A DNA stretch of 64,000 nt from Flavobacteriales bacterium (GTDB lineage Bacteria > Bacteroidota > Bacteroidia > Flavobacteriales_F > PHOS-HE28): the NCBI GenBank assembly GCA_016721825.1, contig JADKHI010000006.1, positions 682,001 to 746,000 of the forward strand, given 5' to 3'. Under the pieces are notes generated by a model, which did no database searches, was not told the DNA's origin, and was given only the letters and a program-made list of their open reading frames with translations. Of this stretch, positions 40,657 to 49,102 are shown piece by piece. The number at the start of each line of letters is the position of its first letter. Within the stretch, counting starts at the first letter, position 1. Both the position numbers and the translations under genes were made by a program.

Positions 40657-41397
40657 ATGCGAGCGATCCTTGCACTGAGCCTCGCTCTCGGAATGGGCGC
40701 AGCGGGTCGCGCCGCACAAGCGCAGGACACGCTAGGCTTTCAGTTGCAGGGCACTGTATATGTCCACGGGGACACCGTCCCTCTCACCGGTGCTATGATC
40801 GAGGTATTTGGTACGGACGGCAGCCACTTCAACGCCCTGAGCGATGACAAGGGCCGCTTCTTCTTCACTGGGAATGGACAGCAACGCTACATCAATGCGA
40901 ACACAAGCTATTCCATACGCGTCTCGGCTGAGGATCGTTTGGTGGTGAACGACCAGGTCAGCACTGTCGGCTTAACCGAAAGCACCACGTTCGTCAAAGA
41001 GTATTATCTCGCCAAGCTCAATGTGATACACGATGATTTCGGGATTTTCATCCAGTATGATCGACACTCAGGCGCTTTGGACCAGGAAGGTGAAACAATG
41101 GCGGACATAGTTGCCGCGATGTTGGATGATAACCCGACCATGGTGATCGAGCTCCGAGGGCACTGTGATGCGAATGAAGACACCATCCTGGCCGTTAAGC
41201 GTAGTGAAGAAGTGATGCACTACCTAGTGAAGAAGGGTGTTGAAGTGAAACGGATCCAGGTAAGGCGTTTCGGTGCACGAGAGTCAGAGTACCCTGCTGC
41301 TGAGTTGAAAGATCAGACCCCGGAGTATCATGAGAAAGTCATCGCCTGGCACCGTCGCGTGGATATCGCAGCCGTCTCGTTCGATTACCGAAGGTGA
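40657..41397 (+). CDS. OmpA-like secreted protein
   Basis: 246 residues: signal peptide (MRAILALSLALGMGAAGRAA-QA), a beta-sandwich domain of the carboxypeptidase-regulatory type (FQLQGTVYVHGDTVPLTGAMIEVFGTDG, about 25-105), and a C-terminal OmpA-like peptidoglycan-binding domain (about 130-240, NPTMVIELRGHCDANEDTILAVKRSEEVMHYLVKKGV). The GC content and codon choice look lower than in fdhF. It starts ten bases after fdhF, and its stop codon (41395-41397) lies inside a 29-base segment copied from the 3' part of fdhF. Confidence 0.82.
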   Translation: MRAILALSLALGMGAAGRAAQAQDTLGFQLQGTVYVHGDTVPLTGAMIEVFGTDGSHFNALSDDKGRFFFTGNGQQRYINANTSYSIRVSAEDRLVVNDQVSTVGLTESTTFVKEYYLAKLNVIHDDFGIFIQYDRHSGALDQEGETMADIVAAMLDDNPTMVIELRGHCDANEDTILAVKRSEEVMHYLVKKGVEVKRIQVRRFGARESEYPAAELKDQTPEYHEKVIAWHRRVDIAAVSFDYRR

Positions 41398-41480
41398 AGC
41401 CCGGCATCCTCAGCAGCACCCCCGCTTCGCGGGACTTCGCCTTCGGCTCAGCTTCCACTTCCCGGAAATGATGTTGAACC
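41392..41480 (+). repeat. Second copy of a 3' fdhF segment, interrupted
   Basis: AGGTGAAGCCCGGCATCCTC and the nine bases after it (41392-41420) are identical to 40465-40493 of fdhF. After a 32-base insertion the match resumes at 41453 with TTCCACTTCCCGGAAATGAT (and G), identical to 40494-40514, then fades within a few bases. The copy is therefore split exactly at an insertion point. The remainder of the 41398-41693 gap shows no coding signal. Confidence 0.85.
41421..41452. repeat. 32-base palindromic repeat inserted in the fdhF copy
   Basis: The insert contains a perfect hairpin CCCGC-TTC-GCGGG (41421-41433) followed by GACTTCGCCTTCGGC (41434-41448), which forms GCC-TTC-GGC. It looks like the short GC-rich palindromic repeats scattered in some Bacteroidota genomes. 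Only this copy was noticed in the window. Confidence 0.55.
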
Positions 41481-41693
41481 CCTTCTGCTTGAACCCATTC
41501 TTCCCGCCCGTCCTCTGCTGTCCCATTCAACAGGCCTCGAAGGCTTGATAGATTACGGAACACCATACACTCCGACATTGTACATCTGCAAGCACCTGTC
41601 AGCAACTTCCTACTGCAGGGCTGCCGATCTTTGAGCGAACAGGATTATGTTGCCACTAGCTACGTGACAGCATTTCTGTCAATAGCATAGGAA

Positions 41694-42647
41694 ATGGCGA
41701 GTGTTGAGATCTGTGCAGGAGCAGGCGGCCAGTCTTTGGGCTTGGAGCGCGCTGGCTTTGAGCACGAGGCTTTGGTGGAGATAGACGATGCCTGTTGTGC
41801 AACGCTTCGTGTCAATCGGCCTCAATGGAACGTGATCCATGGAGATGTCACCAAGTTCGATGGGCGCCCTTACCGTGGCGTGGATCTATTGGCAGGTGGC
41901 GTGCCTTGTCCACCGTTCTCTGTGGCGGGCAAGCAACTGGGTGCGAAAGACGAACGCGATCTATTCCCTGAAGCGCTAAGGCTAACCGATGAGATCAGGC
42001 CCCGTGCGGTAATGCTCGAGAACGTACGCGGCTTTCTTGATCCGAGTTTCGAAGGCTACCGGAAAGACTTGTTCCAACGCTTCCGCAACCTTGGCTACAA
42101 GACTGACATCAAACTGTTCCAGGCTTCGGATCACGGTGTGCCGCAGCTACGTCCGCGCATTGTGATCGTGGCGTTGCGCGCCGATGATGCCGACCATTTC
42201 AGGTGGCCCGAAAAGCTCCCCATGCCAGCCCCTACTGTCGGCGACACCTTGCTGGACTTGATGGCTGCGAACGGTTGGCGACATGCGGAGAAGTGGGCTG
42301 CTGGTGCGCAGAGCATCGCCCCGACCATTGTAGGTGGATCCAAGAAACATGGTGGACCAGACCTCGGCCCTTCACGGGCACGCAAAGCATGGGCGGAGCT
42401 TGGTGTCGAAGGCGGCACGATCGCAGAACATGCTCCTGATCGCGGCTTTACAGGCAATCCGCGTTTGACCGTCCGCATGGTGGCCCGCATCCAGGGTTTC
42501 CCGGATGAATGGCATTTCACGGGGCGCAAGACGGCCGCATACCGCCAAGTGGGCAATGCCTTCCCACCGCCGGTTGCAGAAGCAGTAGGCAACAGCATCA
42601 TGAAGATGTTCGAGTTGGCAGCGCAACGAACAGTAATGGTTGCGTGA
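41694..42647 (+). CDS. C5-cytosine DNA methyltransferase (partner of NgoMIV-type endonuclease)
   Basis: 317 residues with the C5 methyltransferase motifs in order: I (ICAGAGGQSLGL), IV with the catalytic cysteine at 72 (GGVPCPPFS), VI (MLENVRGF), VIII (PQLRPRIVIV) and X (QVGNAFPPPVAEAVG). The target-recognition region is short (about 185-270). It protects the host DNA from the endonuclease whose gene overlaps its stop by one base (TGATG). If the endonuclease recognises GCCGGC, this enzyme should methylate that sequence. A promoter-like TATGTTGC lies 40 bases upstream at 41647-41654. Confidence 0.9.
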   Translation: MASVEICAGAGGQSLGLERAGFEHEALVEIDDACCATLRVNRPQWNVIHGDVTKFDGRPYRGVDLLAGGVPCPPFSVAGKQLGAKDERDLFPEALRLTDEIRPRAVMLENVRGFLDPSFEGYRKDLFQRFRNLGYKTDIKLFQASDHGVPQLRPRIVIVALRADDADHFRWPEKLPMPAPTVGDTLLDLMAANGWRHAEKWAAGAQSIAPTIVGGSKKHGGPDLGPSRARKAWAELGVEGGTIAEHAPDRGFTGNPRLTVRMVARIQGFPDEWHFTGRKTAAYRQVGNAFPPPVAEAVGNSIMKMFELAAQRTVMVA

Positions 42648-43513
42648 TGGCGAAGAAGGAAGCTTTGCTCACTGAAATGCGTCGGGCATTCCATGCGCGA
42701 TTGCTGAAGGACATCCTCACAGTAGATGAGCATGGTGTACCCTCAAACGCCGATGGTGACAACAAGACCAGCGTCGCACTAGCGAAAGGCCTTATCGAAC
42801 GGATCGGAAAACCACGCATCGCAAAGAAGCTTTCAGGGCAGCGTGCTGGTAGTATGTTCGAGGCAACGTGTGCAGAGTTCATCCAGGGCACTTTCAATGC
42901 GCTCCTACACATGCGGCCAGGCGTATGGGCTGTTGAAAAAGGTGAGGGGAACAGGGGCGTTGGCATCGCGCGCTTCGACCAGTATTCGCACTTGGATGAA
43001 CTTGAGCGACTCGCACGGCTGAACACACAGTTGGCAGCAGCCTTGGGCAGCGATTACCTTATCAAGCCGGACATTGTGGTGTATCGCAAGCCGGAGCCGG
43101 ATGCGACTATCAATGCTCGCAAGACCATCGTTAGCTCCAAAGAAGCACATCTGACCAGTCTTCGTGAGGCGAATGGCAAAGCGCCCATCCTCCACGCTAG
43201 CATCAGTTGTAAGTGGACCCTTCGAAGCGACCGCGCCCAGAACGCACGATCTGAAGGCCTCAACCTGGTACGGAATCGGAAAGGTCGCCTGCCCCATGTT
43301 ACTGTGATCTTAGGGGAGCCACTCCCAAGTAGAATCGCTTCCATCGCGCTCGGCACAGGAGACATTGATCACGTTTACCATTTCGCCCTTCCCGAACTGA
43401 TCGACACTGTGAAAGCCCTGAAAATGGGGGACGCTGAAGATTCCTTGAATACGATGATCCAAGGAAAACGCCTCCGCGACATATCGGATCTTCCGCTCGA
43501 CTTGGTCGTTTGA
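42647..43513 (+). CDS. Type II restriction endonuclease, NgoMIV family
   Basis: 288 residues. The catalytic layout matches the Cfr10I/NgoMIV type with displaced acidic residue: Glu72 (SMFEATC), Asp142 (KPDIVVYR), Lys189 in SISCKWTLRSD and Glu203 in QNARSEGLN. As I recall, NgoMIV uses E70, D140, K187 and E201, so all four positions are shifted by exactly two, and the total length differs by about two residues. The enzyme would cut GCCGGC, a site that occurs in this window and must be methylated. The start overlaps the methyltransferase stop. The pair lies next to the fdhF rearrangement and has lower-looking GC than its surroundings, suggesting transfer. Confidence 0.88.
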   Translation: MAKKEALLTEMRRAFHARLLKDILTVDEHGVPSNADGDNKTSVALAKGLIERIGKPRIAKKLSGQRAGSMFEATCAEFIQGTFNALLHMRPGVWAVEKGEGNRGVGIARFDQYSHLDELERLARLNTQLAAALGSDYLIKPDIVVYRKPEPDATINARKTIVSSKEAHLTSLREANGKAPILHASISCKWTLRSDRAQNARSEGLNLVRNRKGRLPHVTVILGEPLPSRIASIALGTGDIDHVYHFALPELIDTVKALKMGDAEDSLNTMIQGKRLRDISDLPLDLVV

Positions 43514-43687
43514 ACCTTCCTTGAAGCGGCCCAAGTACGATGTTCAGCTGTGCCGAGTGCCTAGCCCCATGCAGGGCCTCTTCTCCCAATCCCCGCAGCG
43601 ATCTGTCCTCTACTCTGAGCCGACGACCCTGAAGCCCAAGCCGACGCGAGGCCATACCGAACTTCGCAACCGCTCGTTAGCATCACG

Positions 43688-44299
43688 TTGGACAAGTTCA
43701 CCCAGAGGAAACAACGCCGTGCGGCCTGGACCTTCAGCGCCCTGTTGGTTACCCTGCTGCTCGTGCTCTATGCGGTCCGCGTCCATTACACACCCGGTTG
43801 GAACGTCCTCAACTGGGGGGGCTTCTTCATCTACGGAATATGCGGCTTCGTGCTTTTGTCCATCCTGTTCTCGGCTATATTGAACTGGAGCACGCGCACA
43901 TTGCGGGACTTGTTCTTTCCGTTCACGCTCTTCATCGCCGCCTTCAGCTGCGCTTTCTACTTCCATCACCTTTCGGAGCGTCGTCGCTCCGTGCCCGTGT
44001 TCTTCGAAGCGTACTATGATGGAGACTACAACGGCACGGGCATCCGCCTGCGCACAGATGGCACATACGAGCTGAGCGATGGCGGTGTGCTTGGCGGTGA
44101 CCTGTTCTATGGCACATACCGACTGGCCGGTGACACCATCCACTTGGAAACCGAGGACTTCCGCTTCGGCGAAGCGACCTGGGGCTTCAGCAAGCGGCTG
44201 GTCATCGGTTCGGAAGGCGTGCTTTACATGAACAATCCGGCTCCTTTGGATGCACGATTATTCGCTATGCGGGTCATCCAGGATGATCGGCCGCGGTAG
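43688..44299 (+). CDS. Hypothetical membrane protein
   Basis: 203 residues with three membrane helices (WTFSALLVTLLLVLYAV, WGGFFIYGICGFVLLSILFSAI, LFFPFTLFIAAFSCAFYF) in the first 100 residues and a soluble C-terminal half with strands TGIRLRTDGTYELSDGG, LFYGTYRLAGDTIHLETEDF, consistent with a small lipocalin- or NlpE-like beta domain. The start is a TTG codon, supported only by the hydrophobic N-terminus that follows. It comes 174 bases after the restriction enzyme gene. No named family. Confidence 0.6.
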   Translation: MDKFTQRKQRRAAWTFSALLVTLLLVLYAVRVHYTPGWNVLNWGGFFIYGICGFVLLSILFSAILNWSTRTLRDLFFPFTLFIAAFSCAFYFHHLSERRRSVPVFFEAYYDGDYNGTGIRLRTDGTYELSDGGVLGGDLFYGTYRLAGDTIHLETEDFRFGEATWGFSKRLVIGSEGVLYMNNPAPLDARLFAMRVIQDDRPR

Positions 44300-44349
44300 A
44301 GCTGTCCGGACCGCTGTGCTATCCGGCGTACGGATGCCCCTTGACCCCT

Positions 44350-44357
44350 TACCTTCG
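44350..44357 (+). promoter_or_regulatory. Candidate -7 element of the 44411 gene
   Basis: TACCTTCG, the most common octamer of the window, 53 bases before the ATG at 44411. Confidence 0.45.
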
Positions 44358-44410
44358 GTAACGACGCTCCCCGTGGGACAACGGACCGTACAACCAATAC
44401 ACCGAAACGC

Positions 44411-44794
44411 ATGAAGACCCCGACCGTGTACGCAGCATTCGTGCTGAGCCTTTTGCTGCTGTCCTTCACCCCTCCGGGTTCTTCCACCCCGCCTGCGTTG
44501 CGCACCGGCACCTATGGTGTTTGTGGGTGCGGCACCAGCACCGCGACCGGTCCGGACATTTCGTTGGCCCTCCACGACGACCACACCTTCCACTATGTGA
44601 ACGGCACCGACCCCAATGAGCCTATGGACATCACTGGCAACTGGGAGCTTGAGGGCAACAAGGTGACGCTGAGGACGGCAGGCACGGACGACAAGGTCTT
44701 CGAGACGTGGACCCTGGACAAGAACACCACCTGCCTCCGTTCACGCGAGGGGCTCTTGTTCACGCGGCTCTGTCATATGGAAGCTTGTCAATAG
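44411..44794 (+). CDS. Small secreted NlpE-like hypothetical protein
   Basis: 127 residues: a signal peptide (about residues 1-24, AAFVLSLLLLSFTPPGSS), then TYGVCGCGTSTATGPDISLALHDDHTFHYVNG and GNWELEGNKVTLRTA, a pattern like the N-terminal barrel of NlpE-type lipoproteins (CxC motif, strands with alternating hydrophobics). The lipobox cysteine is lacking. It resembles in layout the C-terminal domain of the previous gene, so the two may be related in function. Ends 30 bases before the convergent gene at 44825. Confidence 0.55.
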   Translation: MKTPTVYAAFVLSLLLLSFTPPGSSTPPALRTGTYGVCGCGTSTATGPDISLALHDDHTFHYVNGTDPNEPMDITGNWELEGNKVTLRTAGTDDKVFETWTLDKNTTCLRSREGLLFTRLCHMEACQ

Positions 44795-44824
44795 CGAGGC
44801 GAGCACACCCCAACAGGGTCAACG

Positions 44825-45280
44825 CTACTTCTTCTCCTCTCCCTTGGGCCACTCGCGCCAGCTGTAGCTCTTCTGCACGATCTTCCAGGAGCCCTGGTAC
44901 TTCAGGAGCAGGAAGTAGTCCGTGAAGATCCGCCAGCCGGGTATGGCGATCTCCGCTTTCGCCATGGCGGCGTTCCCCTCCACATCGATGGAGACGATGC
45001 GGCCCTGGCGCGTGTTCTTCTCACCCACCTTGATACCCGCGATGTACTTCGCGCCGGACCGGACCACGAGGCTGTCGGCGTCGTTCACGGTGTAAAGGTT
45101 GAAGTCCGGATGGAAGGCACGGCGCACCTGGTCGGGGTCACCGTTCGCGGTACCGTCGATGTAATCCATCAGCGTGGCGGTGATCAGCGGCAGTTCTTGA
45201 GCGACCTGCGGTGTCTGGGCGTTGCTGGTCGCTGATAGGCCCATGATGCAGACGACGAGGAAAGATCGGAAGTTCTTCAT
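44825..45280 (-). CDS. NTF2/SnoaL-like secreted protein
   Basis: 151 residues with a signal peptide (MKNFRSFLVVCIMGLSATSNA-Q). The rest matches the lumazine-binding/SnoaL-like NTF2 fold: LPLITATLMDYIDGTANGDPDQVRRAFHPDFNLYTV, then AMAKAEIAIPGWRIFTDYFLLLKYQGSWKIVQKSY. The acidic/histidine residue DPDQVRRAFHPD lies at the usual position for the ligand-binding cone. A further 59 codons upstream are open, but the ATG at 45280 gives the signal peptide. Catalytic role unknown. Confidence 0.75.
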   Translation of the reverse strand: MKNFRSFLVVCIMGLSATSNAQTPQVAQELPLITATLMDYIDGTANGDPDQVRRAFHPDFNLYTVNDADSLVVRSGAKYIAGIKVGEKNTRQGRIVSIDVEGNAAMAKAEIAIPGWRIFTDYFLLLKYQGSWKIVQKSYSWREWPKGEEKK

Positions 45281-45482
45281 GGTGGCGAGTGGTTCGTTGG
45301 AGGTGGAAACGCGCTGAACGCACAAGATCCAAGCCGTGGATCCGCCCCTACTTCTTGCCGACCTGCTCCAGCTTGACAGCGGACCCCCGAGACCTGTCGG
45401 GCAAACAGCATCGTAAGGACCAATTGAAGGCGCCCGCTCCTCATACCTGATCGCCATGGCAACCGTTCGCTGAGCTAACGTC

Positions 45483-45490
45483 TACCTTAC
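45483..45490 (+). promoter_or_regulatory. Candidate -7 element of the 45504 gene
   Basis: TACCTTAC, 13 bases before the ATG at 45504, similar to the other octamers. Confidence 0.4.
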
Positions 45491-45503
45491 GAACTCCTCT
45501 CCC

Positions 45504-48500
45504 ATGCTTCGGATCATCACCCTCGTCGTTTTCATTGCCTGCGCGCTTCTGGCCGACGCGCAGTTCGGCAACCCCTTCACCGCCTTCCACACGGATACGC
45601 GCCGGCCGGTGCGGCTACTGTTGGAGGACCTGGATGCGGACGCCGACCTGGATCTGGTGATCGCCGATCAGGACAGCCTCTATTGGTTCACGAACGACGG
45701 GGCTGGGGGATTCACTGATCATCAGGGGATCGATGGGTATGTGACCGGCCCGTTGACGGCGCAGGATATCGACTCTGACGGGGATATGGACATTGTCGCG
45801 TCCGGTAACGCATGGGGTCCCTCGACCGTGGATGTGGGTTGGTATGCGAACGATGGAGCCGGGAGCTTCACACCCATGAACTTGATCGCTCCTTGGCTCA
45901 GAGAATCCGACGCGCCCCAATGGGCCGATCTGGATGGCGATGGTGATGTGGACCTGGTGTCGCGCGTGGACAGCACGCTTCGCATCCGCTTCAACAACGC
46001 CGGTGTGTTCACGGATGGCCCCGACCTGGGTGCTGCGCACTACAACGACGTGATCACCATTGCCGTGGACGATGCGGATGGCGATGGCGACAACGACCTG
46101 CTGGTGCTCGGCACCGTGGTGGACCGCGGCTTCTACGAGAACCTCGGTGGCGGCACGTTCGCCGCTGTGGTCAGCATTGCCCCAGCGGACGATGATGCGA
46201 TCATCACCGTTTGGGACACGGATGGCGACGGTGATAATGATCTGCTTCTGGAATACGACCGCTGGTTGCTGAACACCGGTGGAGCACAGTACACGGCTGG
46301 TGACACCTTGGGCAACATAGAGCCCGGCATCGTGGCTGATGCGGACGCTGACGGGGACCCCGACTTCTTTTGGTCCACGTCCACCTTCATGAACATCTGG
46401 GAGGGCCGTAACGACGGCACCACCGTAACGCCGATCGAGATCGACGACATGAACTATTTCCAGGGCAATGCTCCGCTGAAGACCGGTGATATCAATGGGG
46501 ATGGACACCTGGACCTGGTGACCTGCCACCGCTACGGGTGGGTGGGCTGGTACGCCGGTGACGGAGCGAACAACTGGAGCCTGGCCCACACCGTGGGTTC
46601 GCCGCTCACTACTGTGCAGGGTGCCGTGGTGGCCGACCTCGATCTGGATGGTGATCTGGACATGGCCGCTGCCGGCACCACCGATGGTCGACTCGCTTGG
46701 TACCCGAATGATGGCGCTGGCGTTCTGGGACCGCAGCAGGTGATCATGGACGATCTGCGAAGCCCGGATGACCTGGTGGTGCTCGATCTGGAACTGGACG
46801 GCGACAGCGACCTGGTGCTTTGGAACCGGGCGGATACGAACGTGGTGCGTGCCCGCAACAACGGCCTGGGCCAATTCATCGTGGACACGATACAGGTGCA
46901 GCCGGGCGCGCTTGCGGTCGGCTATTTCAATTCGGACGCCTATCCTGACCTGGTGGCTAATGACGGGTGGTATGCGAACGACGGCGCAGGCAACTTCAAT
47001 TTGCTCGCCGACCTGGGTTCGATCTACATGTACGATGCCGCGGTCGGCGACATGGATGGCGACCAACAGGACGACATCGTTTCTTCGACCTACGATATGC
47101 ACGTGGTGAAGGACATTGTGGGTGGCACATACACCGACATTGTCTCACCGGCAACAGGCACTCCCACGGACCTTGCACTGGCGGACCTGGATCTGGACGG
47201 CGACCTGGATGTGGCCACCATATCCGGCGGTTACACCAACTACTGGTACGAGAACGACGGCACCGGTGCGTTGACCGAGCACGCGTGGTTCACGGCCACA
47301 TGGATCATGGGGCCTTGTGATATCCTGGCCGTCGATGTGAATGTGGACGGCGCACCGGACCTCGTCTGGGCACAAGGCAATAACAACGGGTGGATCTATC
47401 TGGCGCTGAACGATGGCGAGGGCGACTTCGGGCCCAGCCAGGTGATCAACCCCGATGCCGCCTATGCCCTTGGCTACGCGGACCTGAACGGCGACCTGGT
47501 GCCTGAGCTCTGGGCGGCCAACCCCGAATACATCTCCTGGCAGCAGAACTTCTACTACGTGCCGTTCCGCTTACGCGGATCCGTGTTCCAGGACAGCGAC
47601 CTGGATGCTGTGCGCGATACCACCGAGCCCAAGCTTCCTTTCCAGCTTGTGCGCACCGATGCCAATGACCTGTTGATCTGGACCAACAGCGCTGGCGACT
47701 ATGATCTACCGGCGGACACAGGAAACTGGCAGGTGTGGGCACAGCATGGTTCCCTGTATCAAGTGACGAACGACCCCGACACGCTCACGGCCATGCTCAC
47801 CACCCTGGACCCGGTCGCCGATGACCTGGACCTGGGGCTTGCGCCCGCATTGATGGACACGAGCGCGTTGTTGCACATCACCTCATCCGACAATTTGCTC
47901 AGGTGCAATACGGATGTCACGGTGTGGGTCCATCTGTACAACATCTCCACCTACATACCGCATGACATTCTCGTGGACGTGCAGCTCCATCCGGACCTTG
48001 TGTTCAGCTCCACCTGCGATGCACCTGACTCCATCGTGGGGGACCACTACTACTGGCATGTGGACAGCCTCGGCTGGTTCGAACAATGGGAGACATGCTT
48101 CTACCTGACAACGGGGCCGCTCGGTTCAACAAGCACCATCACGGCCACGGTCACCTATGTGCCGGCCGTGCCGTTGATCATCTCCCAGACCGCTGGCGGT
48201 GCCGTGAACTGCGCCTTCGACCCGAACGACAAGCTGGTGACCCCGATGGGCTATGGTGCCGCTGGAGCGGTGCCCTTGGAACAGGAGCGCTTCGAATACA
48301 CCGTCCGCTTCCAGAACACCGGAACGGACACGGCACTGAACGTGGTGATCGAGGACGTGCTCGACCCGGACCTGCTTTGGGAAAGCATGCAGGTGGTGGC
48401 AGCATCGCACGCGCTTACCCAGATCAGCGTGGACGAAAGCGGTGAGGCCACCTTCCGCTTCGGCCAGATCATGCTGCCCGATAGCAACGTGAACGAGCCC

Positions 48501-49094
48501 GCCAGCCACGGCTTCATCACCTACCGCATCGCACCCATGCCCGGCGCACCGCACGGCACTGTGATCACCAACACCGCCGGTATCTTCTTCGACCTGAACG
48601 CGCCGGTGATCACCAACACCACCCTGAACACGCTGGTGGACTGCGACCTCTTCAGCGCGGCGATCACGTTCGCGGGCGTGGATTCCCTGGCAGCATCCGC
48701 TGGTGAGGCCTGGCAATGGTTCCTGAACGGCGATAGCCTGCTCGGTGCCAATGGGCCCGCCCTCAGCGTTGCTTCTACGGGCGACTATACCGTGCAGATC
48801 ACAAGCAACTATGGTTGCGTGGCGCTCAGCGATCCGTTCCAAGTGATCAGCACCGTAGTGCCCGATGCGAACATGGCGCACCTGACCCTCTGGCCCGATC
48901 CCGCGCACGATCAGCTCTTCGTTGACGTGCCCGGCCCGGCCATGCGGTCGTGGATCATGGATCCCGCTGGCCGCGTATGCCGCACCGTGCTGCTCAGCTC
49001 CGGCACCAACACGCTCCTGCTGAACGGCCTGGCGGCAGGTGCCTACGCGCTGCGCTGCAGCAATGGCGAAGTGCTTCGCTTCATCAAGCAGTGA
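45504..49094 (+). CDS. Giant FG-GAP/VCBS adhesin-like protein with T9SS tail
   Basis: 1196 residues: a signal peptide (MLRIITLVVFIACALLADA-Q), about twelve FG-GAP/VCBS repeats with Ca-loop units (DLDADADLDLVIAD, DIDSDGDMDIVASG, DADADGDPDFFW, DINGDGHLDLVT, DLDLDGDLDMAAAG, DVNVDGAPDLVW), a DUF7619-type conserved repeat (FDPNDKLVTPMGYGA...FEYTVRFQNTGTDTALNVVIEDVLDP), an Ig/PKD-like portion, and a type A T9SS sorting domain (LTLWPDPAHDQLFV to VLRFIKQ). The low-complexity aspartate-rich repeats explain long open frames on the antisense strand. It should be displayed on the cell surface. Confidence 0.88.
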   Translation: MLRIITLVVFIACALLADAQFGNPFTAFHTDTRRPVRLLLEDLDADADLDLVIADQDSLYWFTNDGAGGFTDHQGIDGYVTGPLTAQDIDSDGDMDIVASGNAWGPSTVDVGWYANDGAGSFTPMNLIAPWLRESDAPQWADLDGDGDVDLVSRVDSTLRIRFNNAGVFTDGPDLGAAHYNDVITIAVDDADGDGDNDLLVLGTVVDRGFYENLGGGTFAAVVSIAPADDDAIITVWDTDGDGDNDLLLEYDRWLLNTGGAQYTAGDTLGNIEPGIVADADADGDPDFFWSTSTFMNIWEGRNDGTTVTPIEIDDMNYFQGNAPLKTGDINGDGHLDLVTCHRYGWVGWYAGDGANNWSLAHTVGSPLTTVQGAVVADLDLDGDLDMAAAGTTDGRLAWYPNDGAGVLGPQQVIMDDLRSPDDLVVLDLELDGDSDLVLWNRADTNVVRARNNGLGQFIVDTIQVQPGALAVGYFNSDAYPDLVANDGWYANDGAGNFNLLADLGSIYMYDAAVGDMDGDQQDDIVSSTYDMHVVKDIVGGTYTDIVSPATGTPTDLALADLDLDGDLDVATISGGYTNYWYENDGTGALTEHAWFTATWIMGPCDILAVDVNVDGAPDLVWAQGNNNGWIYLALNDGEGDFGPSQVINPDAAYALGYADLNGDLVPELWAANPEYISWQQNFYYVPFRLRGSVFQDSDLDAVRDTTEPKLPFQLVRTDANDLLIWTNSAGDYDLPADTGNWQVWAQHGSLYQVTNDPDTLTAMLTTLDPVADDLDLGLAPALMDTSALLHITSSDNLLRCNTDVTVWVHLYNISTYIPHDILVDVQLHPDLVFSSTCDAPDSIVGDHYYWHVDSLGWFEQWETCFYLTTGPLGSTSTITATVTYVPAVPLIISQTAGGAVNCAFDPNDKLVTPMGYGAAGAVPLEQERFEYTVRFQNTGTDTALNVVIEDVLDPDLLWESMQVVAASHALTQISVDESGEATFRFGQIMLPDSNVNEPASHGFITYRIAPMPGAPHGTVITNTAGIFFDLNAPVITNTTLNTLVDCDLFSAAITFAGVDSLAASAGEAWQWFLNGDSLLGANGPALSVASTGDYTVQITSNYGCVALSDPFQVISTVVPDANMAHLTLWPDPAHDQLFVDVPGPAMRSWIMDPAGRVCRTVLLSSGTNTLLLNGLAAGAYALRCSNGEVLRFIKQ

Positions 49095-49102
49095 TCTTCG
49101 CC

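Noticed and set aside
37794..40730. 978-codon open frame antisense to fdhF
   Set aside because: It runs exactly opposite the high-GC fdhF gene, has His/Val/Ala-rich nonsense composition and no domain; an effect of codon bias.
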